Part shown: positions 1 to 8,287 of the stretch, in pieces
How positions within the stretch are numbered: the stretch's first letter is position 1
How the letters are laid out: every line of letters begins with the position of its first letter
Source: Paeniglutamicibacter quisquiliarum
GTDB taxonomy: Bacteria > Actinomycetota > Actinomycetes > Actinomycetales > Micrococcaceae
Length of the DNA stretch: 64,000 bases
Direction of reading: 5' to 3'
Assembly: GCF_019084045.1 (NCBI RefSeq)
Contig: NZ_JAHRED010000007.1
Location: 124,001-188,000, forward strand
Program-made: the position numbers and the translations under genes
Notes under the pieces: generated by a model
Told to the model about the DNA's origin: nothing
The model's database searches: none
What the model saw: only the letters and a program-made list of their open reading frames with translations

Positions 1-1463
1 GCGGCAAGGCCCTCGGCCAGCTTCTGGTCGAATTCCTTGCTCGAGTAGTCGCCGTCGTTGGAACCGGCACCGGTGCCGTACAGCGGGCCAAGGAAGTTGT
101 AGAGCGACGGGTAGTCTGCCTGCCAGCCGGCGCGCGAGGCCCCGGTGAGCTTCTTGGAGACCACCAGTTCGCGCATTTCCTTGAACGTCGGGATCGGGTT
201 CAGCTCGGCCTTGATTCCCAGGGTGTTGGAAATCTGGTTGGCCATTGCCTCGATGTATTCCTTGTTGCCCGCACCATCGATGTTTGAGGTCATGGTGAAG
301 GTCTTGTCGGCCGGCCACGGATCAATCTTGTCGGCCTCGGCCCACAGTTCCTTGGCCTTCTCGGCGTTAAAAGTCAGCACCTCGTTGCCCGGGAGGGCAT
401 CGGAGTAGCCGTCGAGGACCGGGGAGGTGAAGTCCTTGGCGATCTGCTTGCCGCCGAAGAAGATGTTGTCGATGATTTCCTGGCGGTTGATGGACATCGA
501 GATGGCCTGTCGGCGCAGCTCGCCGGCCTCGCCCTTGAACTCGGGCAGGTAGCTGGCAATCGTCATGGTGGCGTTGCCCGCGTATGCCTGGTTGACCCAG
601 CGGTCGCCGAGGTCGTCCTGGTAGTTCTGCAGAGCGCTCGGCGGGATCTGGTCGAGCACATCGAGGTTGTTGGCCAACAGGTCCTGGTAGGCGGCATCGA
701 AGGTGCTGTAGATCTTGAACGAAACGCCGCCATTGGCCGCGGTTCGCGGGCCGGAGTAGTCGGCGTTCGGGACCAGGTCGATCTGAACGTTGTGCTTCCA
801 GCCGTCTTCGGCCAGCTTGTACGGGCCGTTGCCTGCAGGCTTTTCGCCGAAGGCCTTCGGGTCCTCGAATGCGGCGGCGGGCAGCGGGTAGAAGGCGGTG
901 TAGCCCAGGCGCAGCGGGAAGTCGGACTCCGCGCGCTTGAGTTCAACGGTGAAGGTGGTGTCGTCCACGACCTTCAGGCCCTCCATGGTCTCCTCGGTGG
1001 CACCCTCGGCGCTAACCGTGTCGTAGCCCTTGATGGACTCGAAGAAGTACGAGTTCAGCTGCGCGTTCTTGGCTGCGGCGCCAAAGTTCCAGGCGTCCAC
1101 GAACGACTTGGCCGTGACGGCCTCGCCGTTGGTGAACTTCTGGCCGGTCTTGATCTTGATGGTGTAGGTCTTGGCGTCGGTGGTCTCAATGGACTCCGCC
1201 AGTTCATTGACCGGCTTGCCGTCGATGTCGTAGCTGACCAGCCCGGTGAAGAGCAGATCCATCACGCGTCCGCCACCAACCTCGTTGGTGTTGGCCGGCA
1301 ACAGGCCGTTCTGCGGTTCGGTCGAGTTCGCCGTGATGACCTTCGACGGATCTCCGCCGGTGGTTTCGTCGGCTTCCTCTGCGCCGCCGCCACCACAGGC
1401 GGTCAGGGTAAGGGCCAGGGCTGCGGAAAGCACAAGGGCCTTCGAGGTGCGGTTGTAACGCAT
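1..1463 (-). CDS. ABC transporter peptide-binding lipoprotein (SBP family 5), partial
   Basis: Solute-binding lipoprotein of an oligopeptide/dipeptide-type ABC importer, expected on the outer face of the membrane. The N-terminus is a lipoprotein signal with lipobox LTAC followed by GGGGAEEADE. The body has SBP_bac_5 features such as ITANSTEPQNGLLPANTNE near the mature N-terminus and a DppA/OppA-like YKLAEDGWKHN segment. The start is the ATG at 1461-1463, preceded by a GAGGAGAAAG ribosome-binding site. The C-terminus lies beyond the left edge of the window, so about 487 codons are visible. No permease or ATPase gene is visible here; they would lie to the left. The substrate cannot be told from sequence. 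Confidence 0.88.
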   Translation of the reverse strand, partial: MRYNRTSKALVLSAALALTLTACGGGGAEEADETTGGDPSKVITANSTEPQNGLLPANTNEVGGGRVMDLLFTGLVSYDIDGKPVNELAESIETTDAKTYTIKIKTGQKFTNGEAVTAKSFVDAWNFGAAAKNAQLNSYFFESIKGYDTVSAEGATEETMEGLKVVDDTTFTVELKRAESDFPLRLGYTAFYPLPAAAFEDPKAFGEKPAGNGPYKLAEDGWKHNVQIDLVPNADYSGPRTAANGGVSFKIYSTFDAAYQDLLANNLDVLDQIPPSALQNYQDDLGDRWVNQAYAGNATMTIASYLPEFKGEAGELRRQAISMSINRQEIIDNIFFGGKQIAKDFTSPVLDGYSDALPGNEVLTFNAEKAKELWAEADKIDPWPADKTFTMTSNIDGAGNKEYIEAMANQISNTLGIKAELNPIPTFKEMRELVVSKKLTGASRAGWQADYPSLYNFLGPLYGTGAGSNDGDYSSKEFDQKLAEGLA

Positions 1464-1680
1464 TCTTTCTCCTCAACGAGTTTGTTTGGTTGGCGTGAGC
1501 GAGTGTTTTGTGCAGCGCCAACCATGGTGAGTCTCATCACTCACAAGTGACACTACTCATAAATCTCTGAAACAACCAATGAACGACTGCTTCGAAACAG
1601 AATCTTAATGATTCTGCAACTTATGACAGGACAACTTTCCGTAGGCTTTGTTGTCATCTCCTCACATCGGTCGGGTGACG

Positions 1681-3090
1681 TTATACCAGCCCCATCAACA
1701 TGGCGGGATCTTCGAGAACGCTGCCGATTTCGGCAAGGAACCTGGCTCCTTGTTCCCCGTCGACAACGCGGTGGTCGAAGGACAGCGAGAGCACCATGAC
1801 CTGCCGCAGGGCGATCTCGCCCAGGTGCTCCCACGGCATCTTGCGGACCTGCCCCATGGCGAGGATCCCGGCCTGTCCGGGAGGCAGGATCGGCGTGCCG
1901 CCGTCCACTCCGAAGACCCCCACGTTGCTGATGCTGAAGGTGCCTCCGGAGAGCTGGGCCGGGGTGATGGTCCCGGTGCGTGCCGCAACTGTCAGCTCCC
2001 CCATTTCCCCGGCCAGGGCGGCCAGGTTCATGCGCTGGGCGCCGTGCACGACGGGCACCATGAGACCGCGATCCGTCGCCGCGGCGATTCCCAGGTTCAC
2101 GTGGCCGAATTCGACGATTTCCCCGCTCTCCCCGTCCCATCGCGAGTTCAGGGTGCGGTGCCGGGCCAGGGCCAGGGTCACCACCTTGGCCACCAGGGTG
2201 GTCAGGGTGATTTTCTGCTCGGCCAACTGCCGGGAGGTGCGCAGCCTTTGAAGCAGCGCCATGGTTTCGGTGACATCGACGCTCAGGAACTCGGTGACAT
2301 GCGGCGCGGTGAAGGCACTGGCGACCATCGCCGCGGCCGTCGCCTTCCGCACTCCCTTTACGGGCGTGCGGGTCTCTTGCCAGGAGTCTTCGCTTTCGCG
2401 GGGCGCCGGGGCCTTGGTGTCGGTGGCCCCGCTGCCCACCCCCTCCGAGGCCCGCAGGACGTCTTCGCGCGTGATCAGCCCGTCGGTGCCGGTGCCCTTG
2501 AGCGATCCCAGGTCGATGTTGTGGTCCCGGGCGAGCTTTCGCACCGGTGGCCTGGCCCGCAGGTGGCCGATCCCCCGCGGTTCCCCGTCGGCGCTTCCGA
2601 CGATCCTCAGCCCCGGCTTCGGGGAATCCTCTCCTGCAACCGGGGCGGCGGCGGAAGCAGGTGCGGAAGCCACCGCCGGTGCCTGCTCGGGTGTACTCCG
2701 GGGCGCCTGGGTGCTGCGCGCCCTACGTGTCGGGTGCCCGTTGGATTCGACCGCGGCGCCGTAGCCGACCAGCGTCGGCTGTCGCTTGGCGGGGGCCTCT
2801 GCCCCGTCCGACGGGCTCGACGCGGAGGCGCCCGAGTTGTCCGGCACATCGAAGGAAATGAGGGGATTGCCGACCTCGACGACTGCGCCGACCGGCTCGT
2901 AGACCTTTTTCACGACCCCGCTGAAGGGCGAGGGAAGTTCCACGACGGCCTTGGCGGTCTCCACCTCGGCAATCACCTGGTTCAGTTCCACGGCGTCGCC
3001 CTCGGCCACGCGCCAGGACAGAATCTCGGATTCGGTCAGGCCCTCGCCGAGGTCAGGCAGCTTGAAGAGTTTCTCCATGGTGGCGTTCAT
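1681..3090 (-). CDS. bkdC: 2-oxoacid dehydrogenase complex E2, dihydrolipoamide acyltransferase (branched-chain type)
   Basis: Acyltransferase core of a 2-oxoacid dehydrogenase complex, 469 aa. An N-terminal lipoyl domain (about residues 5-80) carries the lipoyl-lysine motif VETAKAVVE. It is followed by an Ala/Pro/Ser-rich linker, a peripheral subunit-binding domain (PPVRKLARDHNIDL) and the catalytic domain ending with the SFDHRVVDG active-site motif. The start MNATMEKLFKLPDLGEG at 3090 overlaps the E1-beta stop as ATGA, showing translational coupling. The gene is last in an E1a-E1b-E2 operon. No E3 (lipoamide dehydrogenase) gene is present, so E3 must come from elsewhere. The single lipoyl domain and the Lrp neighbour favour a branched-chain oxoacid complex over pyruvate dehydrogenase, but this is inferred. 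Confidence 0.9.
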   Translation of the reverse strand: MNATMEKLFKLPDLGEGLTESEILSWRVAEGDAVELNQVIAEVETAKAVVELPSPFSGVVKKVYEPVGAVVEVGNPLISFDVPDNSGASASSPSDGAEAPAKRQPTLVGYGAAVESNGHPTRRARSTQAPRSTPEQAPAVASAPASAAAPVAGEDSPKPGLRIVGSADGEPRGIGHLRARPPVRKLARDHNIDLGSLKGTGTDGLITREDVLRASEGVGSGATDTKAPAPRESEDSWQETRTPVKGVRKATAAAMVASAFTAPHVTEFLSVDVTETMALLQRLRTSRQLAEQKITLTTLVAKVVTLALARHRTLNSRWDGESGEIVEFGHVNLGIAAATDRGLMVPVVHGAQRMNLAALAGEMGELTVAARTGTITPAQLSGGTFSISNVGVFGVDGGTPILPPGQAGILAMGQVRKMPWEHLGEIALRQVMVLSLSFDHRVVDGEQGARFLAEIGSVLEDPAMLMGLV

Positions 3091-4094
3091 CCTTCCTCTC
3101 CCAGCAGTTCCGGCGTCCGGCGCATGGCCCGGTCGACCCCGTCCAGGATCCGGTCGAGGTCGGGGAGGTGGTGGCTTTCGAGCTTCGAGGGCGGGTAGGG
3201 GATGTCGAACCCGGTGACCCGGACCGGGGCGTGGTCCAGGTGGTCGAAGCAGCGCTCGGTCAGGCTTGCAGCCAGTTCCGCGCCGATCCCGCCGAACTTG
3301 CCCGCCTCGTGGGTGATGAGCACCCGCCCGGTCTTGCGCACGGAAGCCGAAAGGGTCCCGAAGTCCACCGGCTCGATGCTGCGCAGGTCGATGACTTCGA
3401 TATCGATGCCCTCGTCCCGGGCCGCGGCCGCGGCATCCATGGCGGTCTTTACCAGCGGCCCGTAGGCCACCAGCGTCAGGTCGGTGCCCTCGCGCACCAC
3501 CTGCGCGCGGTAGAGCGACCCGGGGTCCGGGACCAGGTCCGTGTCCACCTCCCCGCGCACGTGGTAGCGGCGCTTGGGTTCGAGGAAGATCACCGGGTCG
3601 TCGTCCGCGATCGCCTGCTGCAGCATGGTGTAGGCATCCTGCGGGTTCGAGGGGGAAACCACGCGCAGCCCGGCGGTGTGGGCGAAGTAGGCCTCCGGGG
3701 ATTCGGAGTGGTGCTCCGGCGAGCCGATGCCGCCGCCGAAGGGGATGCGGATGGTCACCGGCAGCTTGACGTTGCCGCGGGAGCGGAAATGCATCTTGGC
3801 CAGCTGGGAGACGATCTGGTCGAAGGCCGGGTAGACGAATCCGTCGAACTGGATCTCGACCACCGGGCGGTAGCCGCGGAAGGCCAGCCCGATGGCGGTT
3901 CCCACGATGCCGGATTCGGCCAGCGGGGTGTCGATGACCCGGTGCGCACCGAAGTCCTTTTGCAGTCCGTCGGTGATCCGGAAGACGCCGCCGAGCTTTC
4001 CGATGTCCTCGCCCATGAGCACGACCTTGGAATCGCGTTCCATGGAGGCGCGCAACGAGGTGTTCAGGGCCTGTGAGAAGGTGAGGGTTTTCAT
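3087..4094 (-). CDS. bkdB: 2-oxoacid dehydrogenase E1 component, beta subunit
   Basis: Beta subunit of the thiamine-diphosphate-dependent E1 decarboxylase, 335 aa, the usual family length. Recognisable segments are MGEDIGKLGGVFRITDGL near the N-terminus, the ESGIVGTAIGLAFRGYRPV region, GGGIGSPEHHSESPEAYF in the middle and the C-terminal transketolase-type domain with THEAGKFGGIGAELAA. The start is ATG at 4094 (MKTLTFSQALN), overlapping the E1-alpha stop by ATGA. Longer upstream reading in this frame is out-of-frame E1-alpha DNA and was rejected. Together with the alpha subunit it decarboxylates a 2-oxoacid and passes the acyl group to the E2 lipoyl arm. Confidence 0.92.
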   Translation of the reverse strand: MKTLTFSQALNTSLRASMERDSKVVLMGEDIGKLGGVFRITDGLQKDFGAHRVIDTPLAESGIVGTAIGLAFRGYRPVVEIQFDGFVYPAFDQIVSQLAKMHFRSRGNVKLPVTIRIPFGGGIGSPEHHSESPEAYFAHTAGLRVVSPSNPQDAYTMLQQAIADDDPVIFLEPKRRYHVRGEVDTDLVPDPGSLYRAQVVREGTDLTLVAYGPLVKTAMDAAAAARDEGIDIEVIDLRSIEPVDFGTLSASVRKTGRVLITHEAGKFGGIGAELAASLTERCFDHLDHAPVRVTGFDIPYPPSKLESHHLPDLDRILDGVDRAMRRTPELLGEEG

Positions 4095-5221
4095 TTGGTT
4101 CCCTGCGCTTCCGCGGCAAAGCCGGCGAGGTAGGTGGCGTAGTTTTCGCGCTGTTCCTCCAGCCCCGGGTGGGGATGGCTGTAGACGTGGGCGAAGAGGT
4201 CGTCGACCGAGGGGTCGGGCATCGTGGTGATGGCCTCGCGGAGCCCTGCCGCCAGCTCGTCGGCCGCGGCCCCGGAGCGCTTCTTCAGCTCCTCCAGGTC
4301 CGCGCCGAGGGTGTCGAGGTGCGCGGCGATCCGGTCCAGCGGGTCCTTCGCCGCCCATTCCTCCAGCTCCAGCGCATCGCGGTAGCGGGTGGGGTCATCG
4401 GCCGTGGTGTGTGCGCCCATCCGGTACGTGACGGCCTCGATGAAGGCCGGTCCGCTGCCGGTGCGCACGTGGGCCAGGGCGGCGCGGGTTGCCGCCATGA
4501 CGGCCAGGACGTCGTTGCCGTCCACGCGCCAGGTGGCCAGGCCGAAGCCGGCGGCGCGGTCGGCGATGTGGCCGGTGGTTTGCCGGGCCACGGGTTCGGA
4601 GATGGCCCAGTGGTTGTTCTGGCAGAAGAACACCAGCGGCGCCTGGTAGCTGGCGGCGAAGACCATGGCCTCGCTGACATCCCCCTGGCTGGTGGCCCCG
4701 TCCCCGAAGTAGGTGATGGCCGCGGCCGAGGAGCCGTCGAATTTCAATCCCATGGCATATCCGGCCGCATGCAGGGTCTGTGCCCCGATGACGATCTGCT
4801 GGTTGGCCATGTTGACCTCGTAGGGGTTCCATCCGCTGGGGGCGGCCCCGCGCCACATGCGCAGCAAATCGTGCGGGTTCACCCCGCGGCAGTAGGCCAC
4901 CCCGTGCTCGCGGTAGGAGGGGAAGATGAAGTCGTCGTTTTCCAGCGCGCGGCCGGATCCGATCTGGGCGGCTTCCTGGCCCAGCAGCGGGGCCCAGAGG
5001 CCGAGCTCTCCCTGGCGCTGCAGCGCGGTGCCTTCGGAGTCCAGCCGGCGGATGCAGGCCATGTCGATGTAGAGCTTTTCCAGGGCCGGGACGTCGATGT
5101 CCTTCACCCATTCGTCGATCTCTTCACAGCGATTGCGGGTGCCGTCGGGGGCGATCACCTGGAGGTAGGTATCGGGACCCTCGGGGGTGGAGGGGTCAAA
5201 CGTGGGGGACACGGTCAGCAT
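4091..5221 (-). CDS. bkdA: 2-oxoacid dehydrogenase E1 component, alpha subunit
   Basis: Alpha subunit of the ThDP-dependent E1 enzyme, 376 aa from the chosen ATG at 5221 (MLTVSPTFDPS). It shows the phosphorylation-loop-like segment RMGAHTTADDPTRYR and the ThDP/Mg-binding region YFGDGATSQGDVSEAMVFAA with the following FFCQNNHWAIS. Family members in actinobacteria are annotated either as pyruvate or as branched-chain oxoacid E1-alpha. It is the first gene of the operon and is read divergently from an Lrp/AsnC regulator. A longer in-frame ORF to 5338 exists but has an Arg-rich non-conserved N-terminus. The substrate is uncertain. Confidence 0.9.
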   Translation of the reverse strand: MLTVSPTFDPSTPEGPDTYLQVIAPDGTRNRCEEIDEWVKDIDVPALEKLYIDMACIRRLDSEGTALQRQGELGLWAPLLGQEAAQIGSGRALENDDFIFPSYREHGVAYCRGVNPHDLLRMWRGAAPSGWNPYEVNMANQQIVIGAQTLHAAGYAMGLKFDGSSAAAITYFGDGATSQGDVSEAMVFAASYQAPLVFFCQNNHWAISEPVARQTTGHIADRAAGFGLATWRVDGNDVLAVMAATRAALAHVRTGSGPAFIEAVTYRMGAHTTADDPTRYRDALELEEWAAKDPLDRIAAHLDTLGADLEELKKRSGAAADELAAGLREAITTMPDPSVDDLFAHVYSHPHPGLEEQRENYATYLAGFAAEAQGTK

Positions 5222-5405
5222 CCTTTGCGTCGATGGCGAATCAGGTGCGGCATTCCGGTGGGACGTGCCGTTCCTGCGGGTGCGGCCTCGTCGCCGCCAC
5301 CTATCTGTGATGCTACTCACGTAATGCAGTGCGCACAATCCTTGTTCGATTCATTGCGCAGCTTGCACTATTCGGCGAGGTCACACGGTGCTAATCTTGC
5401 GCATT
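5222..5405. promoter_or_regulatory. Divergent promoter region between the oxoacid dehydrogenase operon and its Lrp/AsnC regulator
   Basis: This 184-bp gap holds the promoters for both directions. The hexamer TGCGCA occurs three times, at 5330, 5355 and 5398, the last directly before the regulator start codon. Repeated short palindromes are typical of Lrp-type autoregulation and local control. Assignment as binding sites is inference. Confidence 0.45.
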
Positions 5406-5927
5406 ATGCAACAACTTGATGCCACTGACCTTCGGATCCTTTCCGCGCTGAGCCACCGCCCCAAGGCCAGCGCCGTGGCGCTGGCCACCGAGCTGGGCCT
5501 GAGCCGCAACACCGTCCAGGCGCGCCTGGTGCGACTGGAAACCAGCGGCGCCCTGCTGCCCTTCGAGCAGCGCGTGAACCCGGCGGCCCTGGGATTCGGG
5601 CTGGTCAGCTTCGTGCACATCCACGTGCGGCAGCGGCTGCTGGAAAGCATCGTGGATCGGCTGCGGGGCATCCCGGAAATCATCGAGGCGCACGGGGTGA
5701 CCGGCTCGGCCGACATCCTGGCACGCGTGGTGGCCGGCAGCGCGGAGGAGCTCTTCCGGGTCAACGGGCAGATCCTCGCCATCGAGGGCGTGGAGCGCGC
5801 CGACACCTCGCTGTCGATGGCCGAGCTGATCCCGCACCGCACCACCGCCCTGATGGAGATGCGGCTCGGATCCCTTTCGGGCGCCGCGGCCCCGACCCGG
5901 GAAACCGGCTCCCCCGCCGCCGGCTGA
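5406..5927 (+). CDS. Lrp/AsnC family transcriptional regulator
   Basis: Feast/famine-type regulator, 173 aa from the ATG at 5406 (MQQLDATDLRILSAL); an ATG-like start 18 bases earlier is also in frame. An N-terminal winged helix-turn-helix is seen (ATELGLSRNTVQARLVRLE, about residues 28-46). It is followed by an AsnC ligand-binding domain with VTGSADILARVVAGSAEEL and VERADTSLSM. It is transcribed away from the E1a-E1b-E2 operon, a common arrangement for BkdR-type regulators that respond to branched-chain amino acids. The target and ligand are inferred from position. Confidence 0.9.
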   Translation: MQQLDATDLRILSALSHRPKASAVALATELGLSRNTVQARLVRLETSGALLPFEQRVNPAALGFGLVSFVHIHVRQRLLESIVDRLRGIPEIIEAHGVTGSADILARVVAGSAEELFRVNGQILAIEGVERADTSLSMAELIPHRTTALMEMRLGSLSGAAAPTRETGSPAAG

Positions 5928-5970
5928 CTTGCCTTAGGCGGCGCACGGGAAAGCCCTGAGGCACGACAAA

Positions 5971-6011
5971 GGCGGTGCCGTTTCCCTATGGGGGAAGAAA
6001 ACGACACCGCC
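5971..6011. terminator. Hairpin terminator between convergent genes
   Basis: GGCGGTG (5971-5977) pairs with CACCGCC (6005-6011), extended by CGTTT/AAACG after one C/A mismatch. It sits between the Lrp regulator end and the symporter end, so it can serve both strands. No long T run is present. Confidence 0.6.
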
Positions 6012-6069
6012 CATGCGCCTCGGTGGAAGCGGGGCATTGCCCGCCTTCACCGTGGATCTTGCATCGCCA

Positions 6070-7698
6070 CTAGTGGTCGACGGCCTTTTCGGCACCGACA
6101 CCTGTCAGCGAGCGGACCTCCATTTCCGCGGACTTGATCGGGTCCTCGGTGTGCTTGTCGAGCACCGAGCCGAGCCAGCCGAGGAAGAAGGCCAGCGGGA
6201 TCGAGACGATGCCGGGGTTCGCCAGCGGGAAGATCGAGAAGTCGGCGCCCGGGATCATGGAGGTCGGCAGGCCCGACATGACCGGGGAGAAGACGATCAG
6301 CAGGATGGCCGAGGCCAGGCCGCCAACCATGGACCAGACAGCGCCCTGGGTGGTGAACTTCTTCCAGAACAGCGAGTACAGGATGGTGGGCAGGTTGGCC
6401 GATGCGGCGACCGCGAAGGCCAGGGCCACCAGGAAGGCGACGTTCTGCCCCTGGGCGCCGATGCCGCCGACGATGGCGAAGATGCCGATGACGATGACGG
6501 TGCGGCGTGCCACCTTCATTTCCTTCTCCGGGGTGCTCTTGCCCTTGGCGATGACCGAGGCGTAGACGTCGTGGGCGAAGGATGCCGCCGCGGTGATGGT
6601 CAAGCCTGCGACCACCGCAAGGATCGTGGCGAAGGCGACCGCGGAGATCAATCCCAGCAGCAGCGGGCCGCCGAGTTCGAAGGCCAACAGCGGTGCCGCG
6701 GAGTTCACGCCGCCCGGTGCCGCCTTGATCTTGTCGGCGCCGATCATGGCTCCGGCTCCGTAGCCGAGCACCAGGGTGAAGAGGTAGAAGGCGCCGATGA
6801 GCCAGATGGCCCAGACCACCGAGCGGCGGGCTTCCTTGGCGGTGGGAACCGTGTAGAAGCGCATCAGCACGTGCGGCAGGCCGGCGGTGCCGAGCACCAG
6901 GGCCAGGGCCAGGGAGATGAAGTCGATCTTCGAGGTCTCCGACTTGCCGTACTGCAGTCCCGGGTTCAGGATGTCCGGGGTGCCGGCGGATTCAACCGCG
7001 GCACCGAGCAGTGCGGAGAAGTTGAAGCCGTAGGCGGCCAGCACCATGATGGTCATGATGAAGGCTCCGGCAATCAGCAGGCAGGCCTTGATGATCTGCA
7101 CCCAGGTGGTGCCCTTCATGCCGCCGATCAGCACGTACACGATCATCAGTGCGCCGACGACCACGATGACCAGGGACTGGCCCAGCCGGTCGTCGATGCC
7201 CAGCAGCAGGGACACCAGCGCGCCGGCGCCGGCCATCTGGGCCAGCAGGTAGAAGACGCAGACCGCAAGGGTCGAGATCGCCGCGGCGATGCGCACCGGG
7301 CGCTGCTTGAGGCGGAAGGAGAGCACGTCGGCCATGGTGAACTTGCCGGTGTTGCGCAGCAGCTCGGCGACCAGCAGCAGGGCCACCAGCCAGGCGACCA
7401 GGAAGCCGATGGAGTAGAGGAAACCGTCATAGCCGTTGATGGCGATGGCCCCGACGATGCCCAGGAACGATGCGGCCGAGAGGTAGTCCCCGGCGATCGC
7501 GGTGCCGTTCTGCGTCCCGGTGAAGGAACGCCCGCCGGCGTAGTAGTCGGCGGCGGTCTTGTTGTTGCTCGAGGCCTTGAGCACCACGATCAGGGTGATG
7601 CCCACGAAGAGTCCGAAGATGCCGATGTTGACCCACGGGTTGCCGACCTTGGTCGATTCGGCGGCCGCGGCGAGGACCGATGAAGTGAGGACGTTCAT
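6070..7698 (-). CDS. Sodium:solute symporter, acetate/monocarboxylate type (ActP-like)
   Basis: Integral membrane symporter of the SSS family, 542 aa, with about 13 hydrophobic segments. It carries the family hallmarks YYAGGRSFTGTQNGTAIAGD and SAASFLGIVGAIAINGYDG near the N-terminus and GLPHVLMRFYTVPTAKEARR in the middle, all close to acetate permease ActP. It is preceded by a DUF485 protein ending only 3 nt before its start, the same partnership as YjcH-ActP in E. coli. The substrate is likely acetate, pyruvate or propionate. The gene ends convergent with the Lrp regulator. Confidence 0.9.
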   Translation of the reverse strand: MNVLTSSVLAAAAESTKVGNPWVNIGIFGLFVGITLIVVLKASSNNKTAADYYAGGRSFTGTQNGTAIAGDYLSAASFLGIVGAIAINGYDGFLYSIGFLVAWLVALLLVAELLRNTGKFTMADVLSFRLKQRPVRIAAAISTLAVCVFYLLAQMAGAGALVSLLLGIDDRLGQSLVIVVVGALMIVYVLIGGMKGTTWVQIIKACLLIAGAFIMTIMVLAAYGFNFSALLGAAVESAGTPDILNPGLQYGKSETSKIDFISLALALVLGTAGLPHVLMRFYTVPTAKEARRSVVWAIWLIGAFYLFTLVLGYGAGAMIGADKIKAAPGGVNSAAPLLAFELGGPLLLGLISAVAFATILAVVAGLTITAAASFAHDVYASVIAKGKSTPEKEMKVARRTVIVIGIFAIVGGIGAQGQNVAFLVALAFAVAASANLPTILYSLFWKKFTTQGAVWSMVGGLASAILLIVFSPVMSGLPTSMIPGADFSIFPLANPGIVSIPLAFFLGWLGSVLDKHTEDPIKSAEMEVRSLTGVGAEKAVDH

Positions 7699-7701
7699 GG
7701 C

Positions 7702-8046
7702 CTACTCCCCTTCCTGTGCTTCGAGGCGCTTGCGGATCGCGGTGGCCTTCGGGTCGAGCTTCTTGTTGCTGTAGGACACGTAGGCGGCGGTGATGCCGAA
7801 GGTGGAAACAAATTGCAGCAGGCCCAGCAGCAGGCCGACGTTGAAATTGCCCCACACCTTGATGGACATGAATTCGTGCGCATAGTCGGCCAACAGGACG
7901 TAGGCGAAGTACCACAGCAGGAAAATGGCTGCCATGGGGAAAACAAAGCTGCGGTGCGTCTTGCGCAGTTCGCGGAACTCTTCCGAGTCCTGCTCTTTCT
8001 CAAAATCGATGCCGGTCCCAAGGTCCGACTCTTCGGTGGTGCTCAT
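7702..8046 (-). CDS. DUF485 domain membrane protein (YjcH-like)
   Basis: Small inner-membrane protein of 114 aa with two hydrophobic helices (about residues 35-55 and 70-93) and charged ends. The segment FRELRKTHRSFVFPMAAIFL is typical of DUF485. In known operons this family precedes an acetate-type symporter, as here, where it lies 3 nt upstream. It probably assists or regulates the transporter; its molecular role is not established. Confidence 0.88.
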   Translation of the reverse strand: MSTTEESDLGTGIDFEKEQDSEEFRELRKTHRSFVFPMAAIFLLWYFAYVLLADYAHEFMSIKVWGNFNVGLLLGLLQFVSTFGITAAYVSYSNKKLDPKATAIRKRLEAQEGE

Positions 8047-8287
8047 GACTCCTCCTTCACAAGGGGCTCAAGGCGCCAGGAGCGGTACCTTGCCCGATGC
8101 GGCCGATCCGGGCCGGACTGTGGGGTACGCCACCTGGCAGGGTGACTGAGATCACTCTGCGCCATTGGCCCGCCACACGGGAAGGGGGCCGGGCACGGCA
8201 ACCGCCAAACGGTCCCCCGGGTGCGCCAAGCGGCACCCGCCGGCGACGAACGGCACGCCGCTCCGCGCTCCGCGTAGGCTTGGGAAC

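Noticed and set aside
6013-7683. Plus-strand reading frame (556 codons) opposite the first symporter
   Set aside because: Antisense of an SSS gene, Gly/Asp/Gln/His-rich, no domains.
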